A stretch of 64,000 nucleotides of DNA from NCBI GenBank assembly GCA_030530525.1, contig JAUMUT010000008.1, positions 17,639 through 81,638 of the forward strand, read 5' to 3'. Source of the DNA: Capnocytophaga sp. (lineage in GTDB: Bacteria > Bacteroidota > Bacteroidia > Flavobacteriales > Flavobacteriaceae). This document shows, piece after piece, positions 44,459 to 52,848 of this stretch; within the stretch, counting starts at the first letter, position 1; each line of letters starts with the position of its first letter. The notes beneath the pieces were generated by a model. It did no database searches, had not been told where the DNA came from, and saw only the letters and a program-made list of their open reading frames with translations. The position numbers and the translations under genes are program-made.

Positions 44459-44483
44459 TTGCTAAAATAGCAATATTTGCTAT
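44459..44483. repeat. Alternating TTGCTA / TAGCAA repeat
   Basis: TTGCTA (44459-44464), TAGCAA (44468-44473) and TTGCTA (44477-44482) alternate with three-base spacers, making overlapping inverted repeats. The site is between the terminator and the small ORF, a possible operator or alternative RNA hairpin. Confidence 0.5.
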
Positions 44484-44511
44484 CGTTCGGGTTTATTTTT
44501 TATATTTAGCA

Positions 44512-44632
44512 ACAAAAAAGCGAACTCATTACAGAAAAAGGCTCTGTAATAAGTTCGCTCTTGTGCGCAAAAAGCTCTTCGCTTCTGCGAAAATTTATTG
44601 TTTAAGAGTAATTTTGTGCTGTGCTGTGCTGT
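44512..44632 (-). ncRNA. Candidate small RNA or attenuated leader
   Basis: A promoter (TTG 44667-44665, 20-bp spacer, TAACTTTG 44644-44637) and an intrinsic terminator (stem 44519-44535 with 44543-44559, then a T-run) face the same way and enclose about 120 bases with no ORF. The RNA starts near 44630 in the tandem repeat and has a small internal hairpin (TTCGC/GCGAA at 44578-44591). It ends upstream of the lipoprotein gene, so it may be an independent small RNA or a 5' attenuator. Confidence 0.45.
44519..44559 (-). terminator. Strong intrinsic terminator upstream of the lipoprotein
   Basis: AGCGAACT-C-ATTACAGA (44519-44535) pairs with TCTGTAAT-A-AGTTCGCT (44543-44559): 16 paired bases and one C/A mismatch, loop of seven. 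On the minus strand T6 follows. Confidence 0.85.
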
Positions 44633-44635
44633 GCT
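44616..44635. repeat. Four-copy GTGCT tandem repeat
   Basis: GTGCT repeats four times at 44616-44635, directly at the predicted transcript start of the candidate small RNA. Confidence 0.9.
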
Positions 44636-44636
44636 A

Positions 44637-44667
44637 CAAAGTTACTAAAAATCAGTGAGTTGTGCAA
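44637..44667 (-). promoter_or_regulatory. Promoter of the candidate small RNA or leader
   Basis: Minus-strand TTG at 44667-44665, 20-bp spacer, TAACTTTG at 44644-44637. Confidence 0.65.
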
Positions 44668-44768
44668 ATATTTTATCATTTTTTTATATATTTATTTTCT
44701 TGTGCAAATATATAAAATTATTTTAAATAAAAGCAATTTTTATGTAAAAAAGTGAAAATTTAACATTT

Positions 44769-45188
44769 TTATTCCTCAAAAACTTCTATTTCCGTGTTTT
44801 TTATTATAAAATCTGTGAATTTCCCGTTATAGCGAGTAGCCTTTACGCTATGGTTATCTATCCAATGATAATTGCCTCCACGAGGCTTCCCGAAAATAAT
44901 TCCGTGATAAGGAAATCCGTTATTTTGTAGCCATTCTTCGGTTATTTGTCTATGCTCTTGTGTCCGAGAGGTAAAAAAATAGATAATATGCCCTTGTGCA
45001 TACCATTTTTTTATAGTAGTAAGCGCATCGGGGAAGGCTTTGGCGGTTCGCATTCTTTCAGGCTGTTCGTTAGGAATATCTTCACATATTGTTCCGTCAA
45101 TATCAATAAGATAATTTTTTATTCCTTCGGGTAAAACAGGATTTTTTAAGCCATTTATATCTTCTTTTAACACTATTTTTTCGTTCAT
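44769..45188 (-). CDS. HAD-like phosphatase (LNS2-type)
   Basis: A 139-residue protein. DIDGT (residues 29-33) holds the two catalytic Asp of the HAD superfamily, FFTSRTQEHR is motif II and GKPRGGNYHWIDNHS spans motifs III and IV in compact form. It probably dephosphorylates a small phosphate ester; the substrate is unknown. It lies between the ccoP terminator and the lipoprotein leader. Confidence 0.8.
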   Translation of the reverse strand: MNEKIVLKEDINGLKNPVLPEGIKNYLIDIDGTICEDIPNEQPERMRTAKAFPDALTTIKKWYAQGHIIYFFTSRTQEHRQITEEWLQNNGFPYHGIIFGKPRGGNYHWIDNHSVKATRYNGKFTDFIIKNTEIEVFEE

Positions 45189-45208
45189 TTTGTCGCTTTT
45201 TATAAAAG

Positions 45209-45235
45209 AAAAACCTGCCTTTTGAGCAGGTTTTT
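45209..45235 (-). terminator. Terminator of the cco operon
   Basis: AAAAACCTGC (45209-45218) and GCAGGTTTTT (45226-45235) pair perfectly around seven bases, eight bases after the ccoP stop; a T-run (T5CT4) follows on the minus strand. Confidence 0.85.
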
Positions 45236-45242
45236 TGTAATT

Positions 45243-46100
45243 TTATTCTGTCCAAACATCTCCTTCGGGAGCTTTGGGGCTTGCAGGTGTTGTTCCTTGC
45301 AAAGAAATGATATAACTTGCTACTTGTTGGCGTTGTTTTGCCGTCAAAGCAGATTTCCAAGCTACCATTCCTTTTCCTTCTCTACCTCCTTCAGTAATGG
45401 TGTGGAATATATTTTTAATTCCGCCACCAAGTATCCAATGGTCATCTACAAGGTTAGGTCCTATACCACCACCGCAATCGGGGGCGTGGCACATCATACA
45501 GTTGGCTCCAAAAATTTCCTTCCCTGCGTCGAGGTCGGCGGTATCGGTAAGGAGTACCACGTTATCGGCGTCTATTAGGTTCGGATTTGCTTTTTTATAC
45601 GCCTCAATAGATGCTTTTGCTGCAATCATTTCATTTTCAAACTCTTGTTCTTGCGTTTCTCCTCCAAGAACATCGTATTTTACCATATAAACCACTGCAA
45701 AAATAACGCAAGCGTAGAACAAATACGTCCACCAAGGCGGTAAGTTATTATCCAACTCTTGGATACCATCATAATTATGGTCAAGAATAATTTCAGATTC
45801 TTGTTCCAGAGATTTTTGATCAATTAGTTTTTGATACAAACGCTCGTACCAACTATTTTTAATAGCCTCTTCTCTTTGTGCTTTTTGCTGTGGAGTTAAA
45901 AGGTCGTCAATAATATCTTCTGTACGATATTGTACCATTTCTATGGCGATAAGTACCAGAGTGAAAAATACCAAGAAAATGGAAATTTCAGGAATAGATA
46001 CAATCGCAGAGGCTTCTTCTGTTCCGAAAATATATTCGAGAATCAATGCTGCAAATCCTACAATAATAAGGATTCGTATTAAAGCTAATAAATTTCTCAT
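45243..46100 (-). CDS. ccoP: cbb3-type cytochrome c oxidase subunit III (CcoP), monoheme
   Basis: A 285-residue subunit. Two N-terminal helices (residues 5-20 and 38-56), then the CcoP-N segment (DNNLPPWWTYLFYACVIFAVVYMV, 118-140). One c-type heme site, CMMCH at 201-205, with axial Met in GKGMVAW (M245). Proteobacterial CcoP has two hemes; this has one. It passes electrons to CcoO. The start overlaps the end of ccoQ by four bases. Confidence 0.95.
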   Translation of the reverse strand: MRNLLALIRILIIVGFAALILEYIFGTEEASAIVSIPEISIFLVFFTLVLIAIEMVQYRTEDIIDDLLTPQQKAQREEAIKNSWYERLYQKLIDQKSLEQESEIILDHNYDGIQELDNNLPPWWTYLFYACVIFAVVYMVKYDVLGGETQEQEFENEMIAAKASIEAYKKANPNLIDADNVVLLTDTADLDAGKEIFGANCMMCHAPDCGGGIGPNLVDDHWILGGGIKNIFHTITEGGREGKGMVAWKSALTAKQRQQVASYIISLQGTTPASPKAPEGDVWTE

Positions 46101-46288
46101 AAAATGTTGTTGTTATTGTCGTCTTCGCTTAAAGGAATGTTACTGATTTCATTCAAATCTTTTTTCTTATAGGAAAAAACCCACCAAAATAAAAGTACGA
46201 AAAAAGTAAAACAAATAATTAAGGAAATGATGGGGTAGATAGAAACCCCGTCAATACTTTCCATATGATGTTTAATGAACTTCATCAT
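46097..46288 (-). CDS. ccoQ: Small cbb3 oxidase subunit (CcoQ-like)
   Basis: A 63-residue single-helix protein (helix about 17-40, with LLFWWVFSYKKKDLNEI and an acidic tail). Position between ccoNO and ccoP and size identify it as CcoQ-like, which stabilises the complex. Sequence conservation is low, so the name rests on context. Confidence 0.8.
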   Translation of the reverse strand: MMKFIKHHMESIDGVSIYPIISLIICFTFFVLLFWWVFSYKKKDLNEISNIPLSEDDNNNNIL

Positions 46289-46300
46289 AACCTTACCTTT

Positions 46301-48493
46301 TTATTTAGATGAATCTGATTTAGTTTTAATATCTGTTCCAAGTCGTTGTAAGTACGCAATCATTGCAATAATTTCACGTTTTTCCATTGGCAAAAATTCT
46401 TCTCCACGTACGGCAGCGTTTTTCATTGATTCTTCATAACTTGCCACGAATTTCGGGTCGTTATGTAGGCTTTTAACAATAGAACGAGCTTGTATTTCTA
46501 AGTTTCTTTGCGCATTGGCAATATCGTTTTCAGAGTAAGGAACTCCAAGAGCTACCAAAGCTCTCATTTTATCTTCTAAGTTACTGGTATCCAGCCTATC
46601 ATAAATCAGCCAAGGATAAGAAGGCATTATACTTCCGAAAGAAGTTTCACGAGGGTCAAGCATATGGTCAAAATGCCAGTTGTCGTTATATTTTCCTCCC
46701 AATCGGTGAAGATCTGGTCCTGTACGCTTACTTCCCCAAAGGAATGGTCGGTCATACACAAATTCGCCTGCTTTGGAGTATTCTCCATAACGCTCTACTT
46801 CACTACGGAACGGACGTACCATTTGGGTGTGGCAACCAACACAACCTTCACGAATATAAAGGTCTCGTCCTTCCAATTCTAATGGTGTATATGGTGTTAC
46901 ACTTGCAATGGTTGGTACATTTTCTTTTACCATTATCATAGGAACAATTTGCACCGCCCCACCGATAGCTACTGCAATAGTAGACCAAATGGTCATTTGT
47001 ACAGGTTTTCTTTCTAACCAATTATGAAGTGTTTCCCCTGCTATTCTTCGTTTGCTAATTACTTCTAATGCAGGTGCTTGCGCTAACTCATCTTCTACTG
47101 CACTTCCTTGACGAATAGTTTTTACCACATTGACAACCGCCAAAATAGCTCCTGTTATATAAAGTGTCCCTCCGATGGCACGCATCACATACATAGGCAT
47201 AATAGCACTTACCGTATGCAAGAAGTTTCCATACACCAAGTTGCCATCTGGGCTAAATTGTTTCCACATTGAAGCCTGAGTAAAACCTGCAATATATAAA
47301 GGAATGGTATAAAGAATAATTCCCAAAGTACCTATCCAGAAATGCGTATTGGCAAGGCGAACAGAGTATAATTCTGTTTTCCACATTTTTGGCACTAAAT
47401 AATAAATCATACCAAAAGTAAGGAAACCATTCCACGCCAAAGCTCCTACGTGAACGTGAGCAATAATCCAGTCTGTAAAGTGAGCAATCGCATTTACGTT
47501 TTTAAGAGCCAAAGTAGGTCCCTCAAAAGTTGCCATACCATACCCTGTGATGGCTACCACCATAAATTTTAATACAGGATTGGTTCTCACTTTATCCCAA
47601 GCTCCACGAAGTGTTAAAAGTCCGTTAATCATACCTCCCCAAGAAGGAGCTACTAACATTACGGAAAACACAACACCGAGGTTCTGAGCCCAGCCAGGTA
47701 AAGCTGTATAAAGCAAGTGGTGAGGTCCTGCCCACATATAAATAAAAATCAAGCTCCAAAAGTGAATGATAGAAAGTCGGTAAGAATACACAGGACGCTC
47801 TGCTGCTTTCGGTATAAAATAATACATCAACCCTAAGAATGGTGTAGTAAGGAAAAACGCTACCGCATTATGTCCATACCACCACTGTACTAAGGCATCT
47901 TGTACCCCTGCATAAACAGAATAACTTTTTAAAGAAGTAAAGCTAATGGGCAACTCTAAGTTGTTGAATATATGCAACAAAGCCACAGCAACAAAGGTAG
48001 CAATATAGAACCAAATCGCTACATAAATATGGCGTTGTCTCCTTTTGATGAGCGTACCTATCATATTAGCCCCCCAAGCTACCCAAACCACCGCTATGGC
48101 AATATCAATTGGCCATTCTAACTCGGCGTATTCTTTGGAAGTAGTATAACCAAGAGGCAAGGTAATAGCCGCCGCAACTATGATAAGTTGCCAGCCCCAA
48201 AAGTTTAAATTACTAAGAAAATCACTATACATACGAGCTTTTAACAATCGCTGCATAGAATAGTAACTTCCTGCAAAAATAGCATTTCCTACAAAGGCAA
48301 AAATAACCGCATTAGTATGCAATGGACGCAAACGACCAAAACTAAGCCACGGAATACCTTCAATTAATGTAGGAAATAAAAACAAATAGGCTAAAAGTAG
48401 CCCAACACCCATCCCCACAATACCCCAAAAGAGTGTTGCGTAAATGAACTTTTTAACAATTTTGTTGTCGTAGTAAAATTGTTGCATTTCCAT
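46301..48493 (-). CDS. ccoN: Fused cbb3 oxidase subunits I and II (CcoNO)
   Basis: A 730-residue protein when started at the ATG at 48493-48491 (the longer reading starts at TTG). Residues up to about 470 are CcoN with 12 or more helices, including WYGHNAVAFF (Cu/heme His) and AHVHVGALAWNGF. From about 535 the CcoO part begins, with the c-heme site CVGCHTQMVRPF. The fusion of the heme-copper catalytic subunit and the monoheme subunit is typical of Flavobacteriia. It reduces oxygen at low concentration. Second gene of the operon. Confidence 0.95.
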   Translation of the reverse strand: MEMQQFYYDNKIVKKFIYATLFWGIVGMGVGLLLAYLFLFPTLIEGIPWLSFGRLRPLHTNAVIFAFVGNAIFAGSYYSMQRLLKARMYSDFLSNLNFWGWQLIIVAAAITLPLGYTTSKEYAELEWPIDIAIAVVWVAWGANMIGTLIKRRQRHIYVAIWFYIATFVAVALLHIFNNLELPISFTSLKSYSVYAGVQDALVQWWYGHNAVAFFLTTPFLGLMYYFIPKAAERPVYSYRLSIIHFWSLIFIYMWAGPHHLLYTALPGWAQNLGVVFSVMLVAPSWGGMINGLLTLRGAWDKVRTNPVLKFMVVAITGYGMATFEGPTLALKNVNAIAHFTDWIIAHVHVGALAWNGFLTFGMIYYLVPKMWKTELYSVRLANTHFWIGTLGIILYTIPLYIAGFTQASMWKQFSPDGNLVYGNFLHTVSAIMPMYVMRAIGGTLYITGAILAVVNVVKTIRQGSAVEDELAQAPALEVISKRRIAGETLHNWLERKPVQMTIWSTIAVAIGGAVQIVPMIMVKENVPTIASVTPYTPLELEGRDLYIREGCVGCHTQMVRPFRSEVERYGEYSKAGEFVYDRPFLWGSKRTGPDLHRLGGKYNDNWHFDHMLDPRETSFGSIMPSYPWLIYDRLDTSNLEDKMRALVALGVPYSENDIANAQRNLEIQARSIVKSLHNDPKFVASYEESMKNAAVRGEEFLPMEKREIIAMIAYLQRLGTDIKTKSDSSK

Positions 48494-48553
48494 AAACAAA
48501 TAATATTTAGTAAGTTTTAAGTTTTTTGTTGTTCTATATTATTTTGTGTTTTT

Positions 48554-48757
48554 TTAGGTTTTATTTTTATTCAAATTTTCTTGGTTATTTCCCTTATTTT
48601 CTTGGGAAGATTGTACCAATTCATCTTCAAAAAGCATTCGGACAGAAGGGCTGTGAGTGTCTTCGTATTGCCCACTTTTTATGGCTTTTATACATAAAAA
48701 AAAGAACAAACCAGCCACTAAGGTGCTTATTGAAATTAACATATAGATAACACTCAT
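48554..48757 (-). CDS. ccoS: cbb3 oxidase assembly protein CcoS
   Basis: A 67-residue protein when started at the ATG at 48757-48755. MSVIYMLISISTLVAGLFFFLCI is the CcoS N-terminus with one helix, and DTHSPSVRMLFEDE the conserved tail. It helps insert cofactors. First gene of the operon. The copper ATPase ccoI usually just upstream is absent. A TATATTTG -7 element lies at 48786-48779. Confidence 0.9.
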   Translation of the reverse strand: MSVIYMLISISTLVAGLFFFLCIKAIKSGQYEDTHSPSVRMLFEDELVQSSQENKGNNQENLNKNKT

Positions 48758-48956
48758 CGTATTAACATAAAATTTGTGCAAATATAAAACATTTTTTATT
48801 ATCGTAAAAATAAAATTTACTATTTTTTATAACACAATAAAGGATAAAAACCTCTTTATTTCTATTTTTATGCGTAAAATAAAGATTTTTTTCTAAAAAT
48901 AAATATTAAAATTCATAAATTTAGAATTTAACTAAATTATTTTTATTTTTACAAAA

Positions 48957-48990
48957 AAAAGGATATACCATAATTATAGTATATCCTTTT
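48957..48990 (-). terminator. Terminator of the TonB-dependent receptor
   Basis: AAAAGGATATAC (48957-48968) pairs with GTATATCCTTTT (48979-48990); a T-run follows on the minus strand, 18 bases after the stop. Confidence 0.85.
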
Positions 48991-49008
48991 GTATTTAAGT
49001 AAAATTTA

Positions 49009-51720
49009 TTAGAAATTATATTTCAAAGTAACGTTCCAAGTACGTCCGTAACCGAAGAATACTCTGTTACTCACATCTATCCCTTTGTAGGTAACACTTG
49101 TATCGGTTGCGTGAATATTGGTACTAGCCTCTGCAATATAGTAAGTGTCTAACAAGTTATTCACATTTACTAAAAGAGTAAGCGCTTTTTTATCAGAGAA
49201 ATTAAATTTATAAGAAGCTCCCGCATCAAATAAATTATAACTTGGCAATTTTAGTACGCCTTGCTCTGCTTGGGTTCTGTTTGTAAATGAATTTACATCC
49301 AATTTTGCATATAAATCATTTACATATCTCCAATTTATATCAATTTTAAGATTTTTAACAGGAGTTATATTCGCTCCTAAGTTGGCGGTAAGTTGCGCAG
49401 ACTCACCTACTTTTGCTTTATCTAAGTAAGTAGTAAATTCATTTGTTGTATTTCCTAATGCTTGTTGCGCTTGTGTTATATACTCTTGGTTGTTATCATC
49501 ACGGAAAGTTCTTGCGGTAGCATCTCCTTTATAGAACCAATCACCGATAGAGAACATTCCGTTAAATTTAACATAATCATTAAGACGATAGTTCGCTTCT
49601 ACTTCAATACCTTGGTGAATTTCTTGTACGCCGTCCAGCTCTACCATATATCTTGTCCCGTCAGTATCTCTTTGTCCGTTTCTTCTTTCGTATCTATCTT
49701 TCCAAGAAGTTCTATAAACATTTACATTCGCATTAATATTATTATATTTGAACCCGTAACCTGCTTCCAATCCTAATATTTTTTCATTCGTTAAACGAGG
49801 ATTTAAGAAATTTTTATAATTTGGATACACCGCAGATGCCAAAGGTTGTTTAGAATAATACCCTGCATTGAAAAATACGTTATGATGTTCGTTAATATTG
49901 TAATTAACTCCTCCTTTTAGGTTATACCCTGTGATAGATTTGAAGCCTGTTTCGTTATACATCGCTGTTTCTGGTCTTCCTACAAGAGCCAAAGTTCCTT
50001 CTTTTAAGAAATCATCTTCTCGTTGGAAACCTTGTACAGAGCTAGACCATTGTGCAAAAGCAGAAAGTTGTTCCGAAGTATATTCTACTTGCCCAAAAAT
50101 ACCTCCCCAATACACTTCACCGTTATTACTATATGTAATTCTATCTTCCAGTGGGTCTAAATTATAATTAAATGGATTATAATTTGGGTTAATATCTGAG
50201 GTGTTATAAATATGTCTTGCAGTAGAGAAATTTTTATTATAAGTATCTGATACATATTGATTTCCTAACAAATCATTTACCACCACATAGTGATATCCTT
50301 TATAATAACGAGCATCAATACCCGCACTGAAAGACCAATTTTCACTTAATTTATGATTGAAATTAGACAAAATACCATACCAGTCGTGTGAATTAACTTC
50401 TTTTACGCGAGATCTATTGGCTGAGTTGGTTGGGTTAGCCATATTATCTTGTACCAATCTATCTATTTCAAATATTCCTGTATCTTGGTTTCGGTAAGCA
50501 GCAATATTTCTGTCGTCTAATTTAGCTCCGCCACCACGACCCAAAGAAGCATACACTACGGTGTTCAGCGTAGAACTGCTATCTATATTCCAGTCCCAGT
50601 TTAGCATAGCTACAGGCTTATGGTAAGCATTTACGTATAACGCATATTCTTCGCCATTATGGTATCCCCATTGTTCGTTATATTTTCTGTTTGGTTTGTT
50701 ATCACTTCCATATTTTAAATAATTGGCAATGGTTATTTCATAACGTCTTTGGTTATGCCACTGAGGCGCACCTGTTATCATAAATTGGAAGCCGTGTTTT
50801 TCCGAAGGATTATAACCTAAGGCAAAATAGTAATTATAACCTTGAAATTTTGTTCCATCGGCATACATAGAACCACCTGTACGGCTTAGCAAAACAGAAG
50901 TTGACCATTTACTTTTGGTTTTTCCTGTATTATAAGCGATTAATTCTTTATTGTAGCCATCATTTCCTAAGCCGAAAGAAGCTACACCGCCTTCTGCCAT
51001 ATCCGATGCTTTGGTAACGATATTAATTGTACCACCAATAGAAGCAATTGCTAACTTAGATGCTCCTAACCCGCGTTGTACTTGCATAGCAGAAGTAACA
51101 TCGGCAATACCCGCCCAGTTGCTCCAATATACTCGCCCAGACTCCATATCGTTCACAGGCATACCATTTACCATCACGGCAATATTTTGGTTAGAGAAAC
51201 CACGAATGTTGATTTTAGAATCTCCAAAACCTCCACCGCCTTTGGTTGCATATACCGATGGCGTACGGTTGAGCAATTCAGGAAACTCTTGGTTACCCAA
51301 TTTCTCTACAATCTCTGCCGCTCTAATGGTAGAAACCGCCACAGGAGTTTTTCTCTCTTGGGCAATATCCAACAAAGAACTTCCTGTAACAACCACTTCT
51401 TCCAAAGATTGTGCATCTGGCTGAAGCACCACTCTCACAGAAGCCTTACCATTAGAAATGCGAAAAGGTACTTCTTTATTCTCAAAACTAATATACGAGA
51501 ATACAAGAGTACCTTGTGTTTGTGAAGTTTTTAGGGTAAATTTCCCATCAATATCAGACGAAGCCCCAATGCTTGTGCCCTTGATAAGGACATTCGCTCC
51601 TAAAAGTGGCTGATTGGTTTCGCCGTCAATCACCACACCAGATACAGTATGCTGTGCTGTTGCTACTGCAAACGTGAAAATCGCTGCTACGCTAAGTAGC
51701 CAACGTTCAAACATCTTCAT
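49009..51720 (-). CDS. TonB-dependent outer membrane receptor
   Basis: A 903-residue receptor. Signal peptide residues 1-22 (ending VATAQH), then the carboxypeptidase-regulatory-like domain (TVSGVVIDGETNQPLLGANVLIKGTS, 24-100), plug (NIRGFSNQNIAVMVNGMPVNDM; QVQRGLGASKLAIASIGGTINIVTK) and a beta-barrel ending in the aromatic VTLKYNF. It imports an unidentified ligand with TonB energy. No SusD partner lies next to it, so a glycan role is less likely. It is monocistronic with promoter and terminator. Confidence 0.93.
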   Translation of the reverse strand: MKMFERWLLSVAAIFTFAVATAQHTVSGVVIDGETNQPLLGANVLIKGTSIGASSDIDGKFTLKTSQTQGTLVFSYISFENKEVPFRISNGKASVRVVLQPDAQSLEEVVVTGSSLLDIAQERKTPVAVSTIRAAEIVEKLGNQEFPELLNRTPSVYATKGGGGFGDSKINIRGFSNQNIAVMVNGMPVNDMESGRVYWSNWAGIADVTSAMQVQRGLGASKLAIASIGGTINIVTKASDMAEGGVASFGLGNDGYNKELIAYNTGKTKSKWSTSVLLSRTGGSMYADGTKFQGYNYYFALGYNPSEKHGFQFMITGAPQWHNQRRYEITIANYLKYGSDNKPNRKYNEQWGYHNGEEYALYVNAYHKPVAMLNWDWNIDSSSTLNTVVYASLGRGGGAKLDDRNIAAYRNQDTGIFEIDRLVQDNMANPTNSANRSRVKEVNSHDWYGILSNFNHKLSENWSFSAGIDARYYKGYHYVVVNDLLGNQYVSDTYNKNFSTARHIYNTSDINPNYNPFNYNLDPLEDRITYSNNGEVYWGGIFGQVEYTSEQLSAFAQWSSSVQGFQREDDFLKEGTLALVGRPETAMYNETGFKSITGYNLKGGVNYNINEHHNVFFNAGYYSKQPLASAVYPNYKNFLNPRLTNEKILGLEAGYGFKYNNINANVNVYRTSWKDRYERRNGQRDTDGTRYMVELDGVQEIHQGIEVEANYRLNDYVKFNGMFSIGDWFYKGDATARTFRDDNNQEYITQAQQALGNTTNEFTTYLDKAKVGESAQLTANLGANITPVKNLKIDINWRYVNDLYAKLDVNSFTNRTQAEQGVLKLPSYNLFDAGASYKFNFSDKKALTLLVNVNNLLDTYYIAEASTNIHATDTSVTYKGIDVSNRVFFGYGRTWNVTLKYNF

Positions 51721-51749
51721 ATTAAAAATAAAAATTTAGTTCAACGGCA

Positions 51750-51780
51750 CAAAATTAAAGTTTTTTTATCTTTCCCGCAA
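51750..51780 (-). promoter_or_regulatory. Promoter for the TonB-dependent receptor
   Basis: Minus-strand TTG at 51780-51778, 20-bp spacer, TAATTTTG at 51757-51750, 29 bases before the ATG. Confidence 0.65.
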
Positions 51781-51904
51781 ACCATCTTTTTGTTTTATTA
51801 AATTTTCTTTAAAAAAAATATTTTCATCGTAAATTTTACTTATAATAAAAGGCTTTCATTTTCAATTACTTATTTTGTTATGAAAAATCATTCTAAATAA
51901 AATA

Positions 51905-51941
51905 AACTTATCAACAATTTTTTTATTCTTGTTAATAAGTT
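51905..51941. repeat. Near-perfect inverted repeat downstream of the response regulator
   Basis: AACTTATCAACAA (51905-51917) and TTGTTAATAAGTT (51929-51941), one mismatch in 13, 11-base spacer. It lies in the 387-bp AT-rich gap 51721-52107, which holds otherwise only the receptor promoter. It could be a weak terminator for the regulator or a protein-binding site. Confidence 0.5.
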
Positions 51942-52107
51942 AAAAACATACAAAAAAACTAATTTTTTCTATTTTTTAACATTAATTATACGGTTAATCT
52001 TTATCAATCTAATTATTTTAACTTTTATATCTTTAAAAAAATAATATTTTCATTAAATAAAAAGATATTATTTATAAATTTTATTAAATAATTGCATTTT
52101 ATTTATT

Positions 52108-52779
52108 TTAAACTAATTTATAACCAATACCATAAACGGACTGAAAATCTATTTGTGCTTGTGCATTTTTTAGTTTCTTCCGAAGATTTTTTATCTGTGA
52201 ATAAATAAAATCCAAGCTATCCACTTGGTCGACATCATCACCCCAAACGGCTTCTGCGAGCATTGTTTTTTGGACTAATTTTTCCGGACGAATCATAAAA
52301 TAATATAACAAATCGTATTCTTTTCGGTTTATAGGCATAGGTTTTCCTGCTACCAAAACTTGTCTATTTTCAGGAAATAATTGGACATTTTTAAAAGAAA
52401 TAATTTCTTCACCTTGTTGGTTTTTTCTTCGGATAATAGATTTTACGCGAGCGAGCAATTCTGCCAAATGAAAAGGTTTTGCCAAATAATCGTCAGCACC
52501 TTTCTCTAAGCCCAAAACTTTATCTTCTACCGAGTCTTTCGCCGAGATAATGATAACAGAATTGTTCTTTTTCAGCTTTTTCAATTCATCTAAAAGTTGC
52601 ATTCCGCTTCCGTTTGGCAACATAATATCCAACAAAATGCAATCGTAGTCATAATTTGCTATTTTACTAAGCCCTGAAAGATAATCCGAAGCCGTTTCTA
52701 TCAAAAATTTTTCTTTTTCTAAAAAAGTTTGTAGCGTATCTCGGAGTTCTTTTTCGTCTTCTATTATTAATATTTTCAT
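52108..52779 (-). CDS. OmpR-family response regulator
   Basis: A 223-residue regulator. The receiver domain has IEDEK, phospho-acceptor D51 in LLDIMLPNGSG, and the conserved Lys at EKGADDYLAKPF. The winged-helix output domain has NRKEYDLLYYFM and SQIKNLRKKLK. No kinase is adjacent. The kinase at 12340-13620 lacks a neighbouring regulator, so they could be partners (inference). Confidence 0.93.
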   Translation of the reverse strand: MKILIIEDEKELRDTLQTFLEKEKFLIETASDYLSGLSKIANYDYDCILLDIMLPNGSGMQLLDELKKLKKNNSVIIISAKDSVEDKVLGLEKGADDYLAKPFHLAELLARVKSIIRRKNQQGEEIISFKNVQLFPENRQVLVAGKPMPINRKEYDLLYYFMIRPEKLVQKTMLAEAVWGDDVDQVDSLDFIYSQIKNLRKKLKNAQAQIDFQSVYGIGYKLV

Positions 52780-52793
52780 TTTGTTAATTTTAA

Positions 52794-52824
52794 TAAAAAA
52801 AGCACATTTTGCTAATGTGCTTTT
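52794..52824 (-). terminator. Terminator of recQ
   Basis: AGCACATT (52801-52808) pairs with AATGTGCT (52814-52821), extended by A/T runs. On the minus strand T7 follows. Confidence 0.85.
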
Positions 52825-52848
52825 CTCTTTTTAAATTATATCAGCCTA

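Noticed and set aside
45103..45360. ORF across the ccoP terminator
   Set aside because: Out of frame with ccoP and the HAD gene, spans a clear terminator, shows no protein-like composition.
49009..51720. SusC-type glycan receptor
   Set aside because: No SusD gene adjoins it, and the length is shorter than usual for SusC, so I call it only a TonB-dependent receptor.
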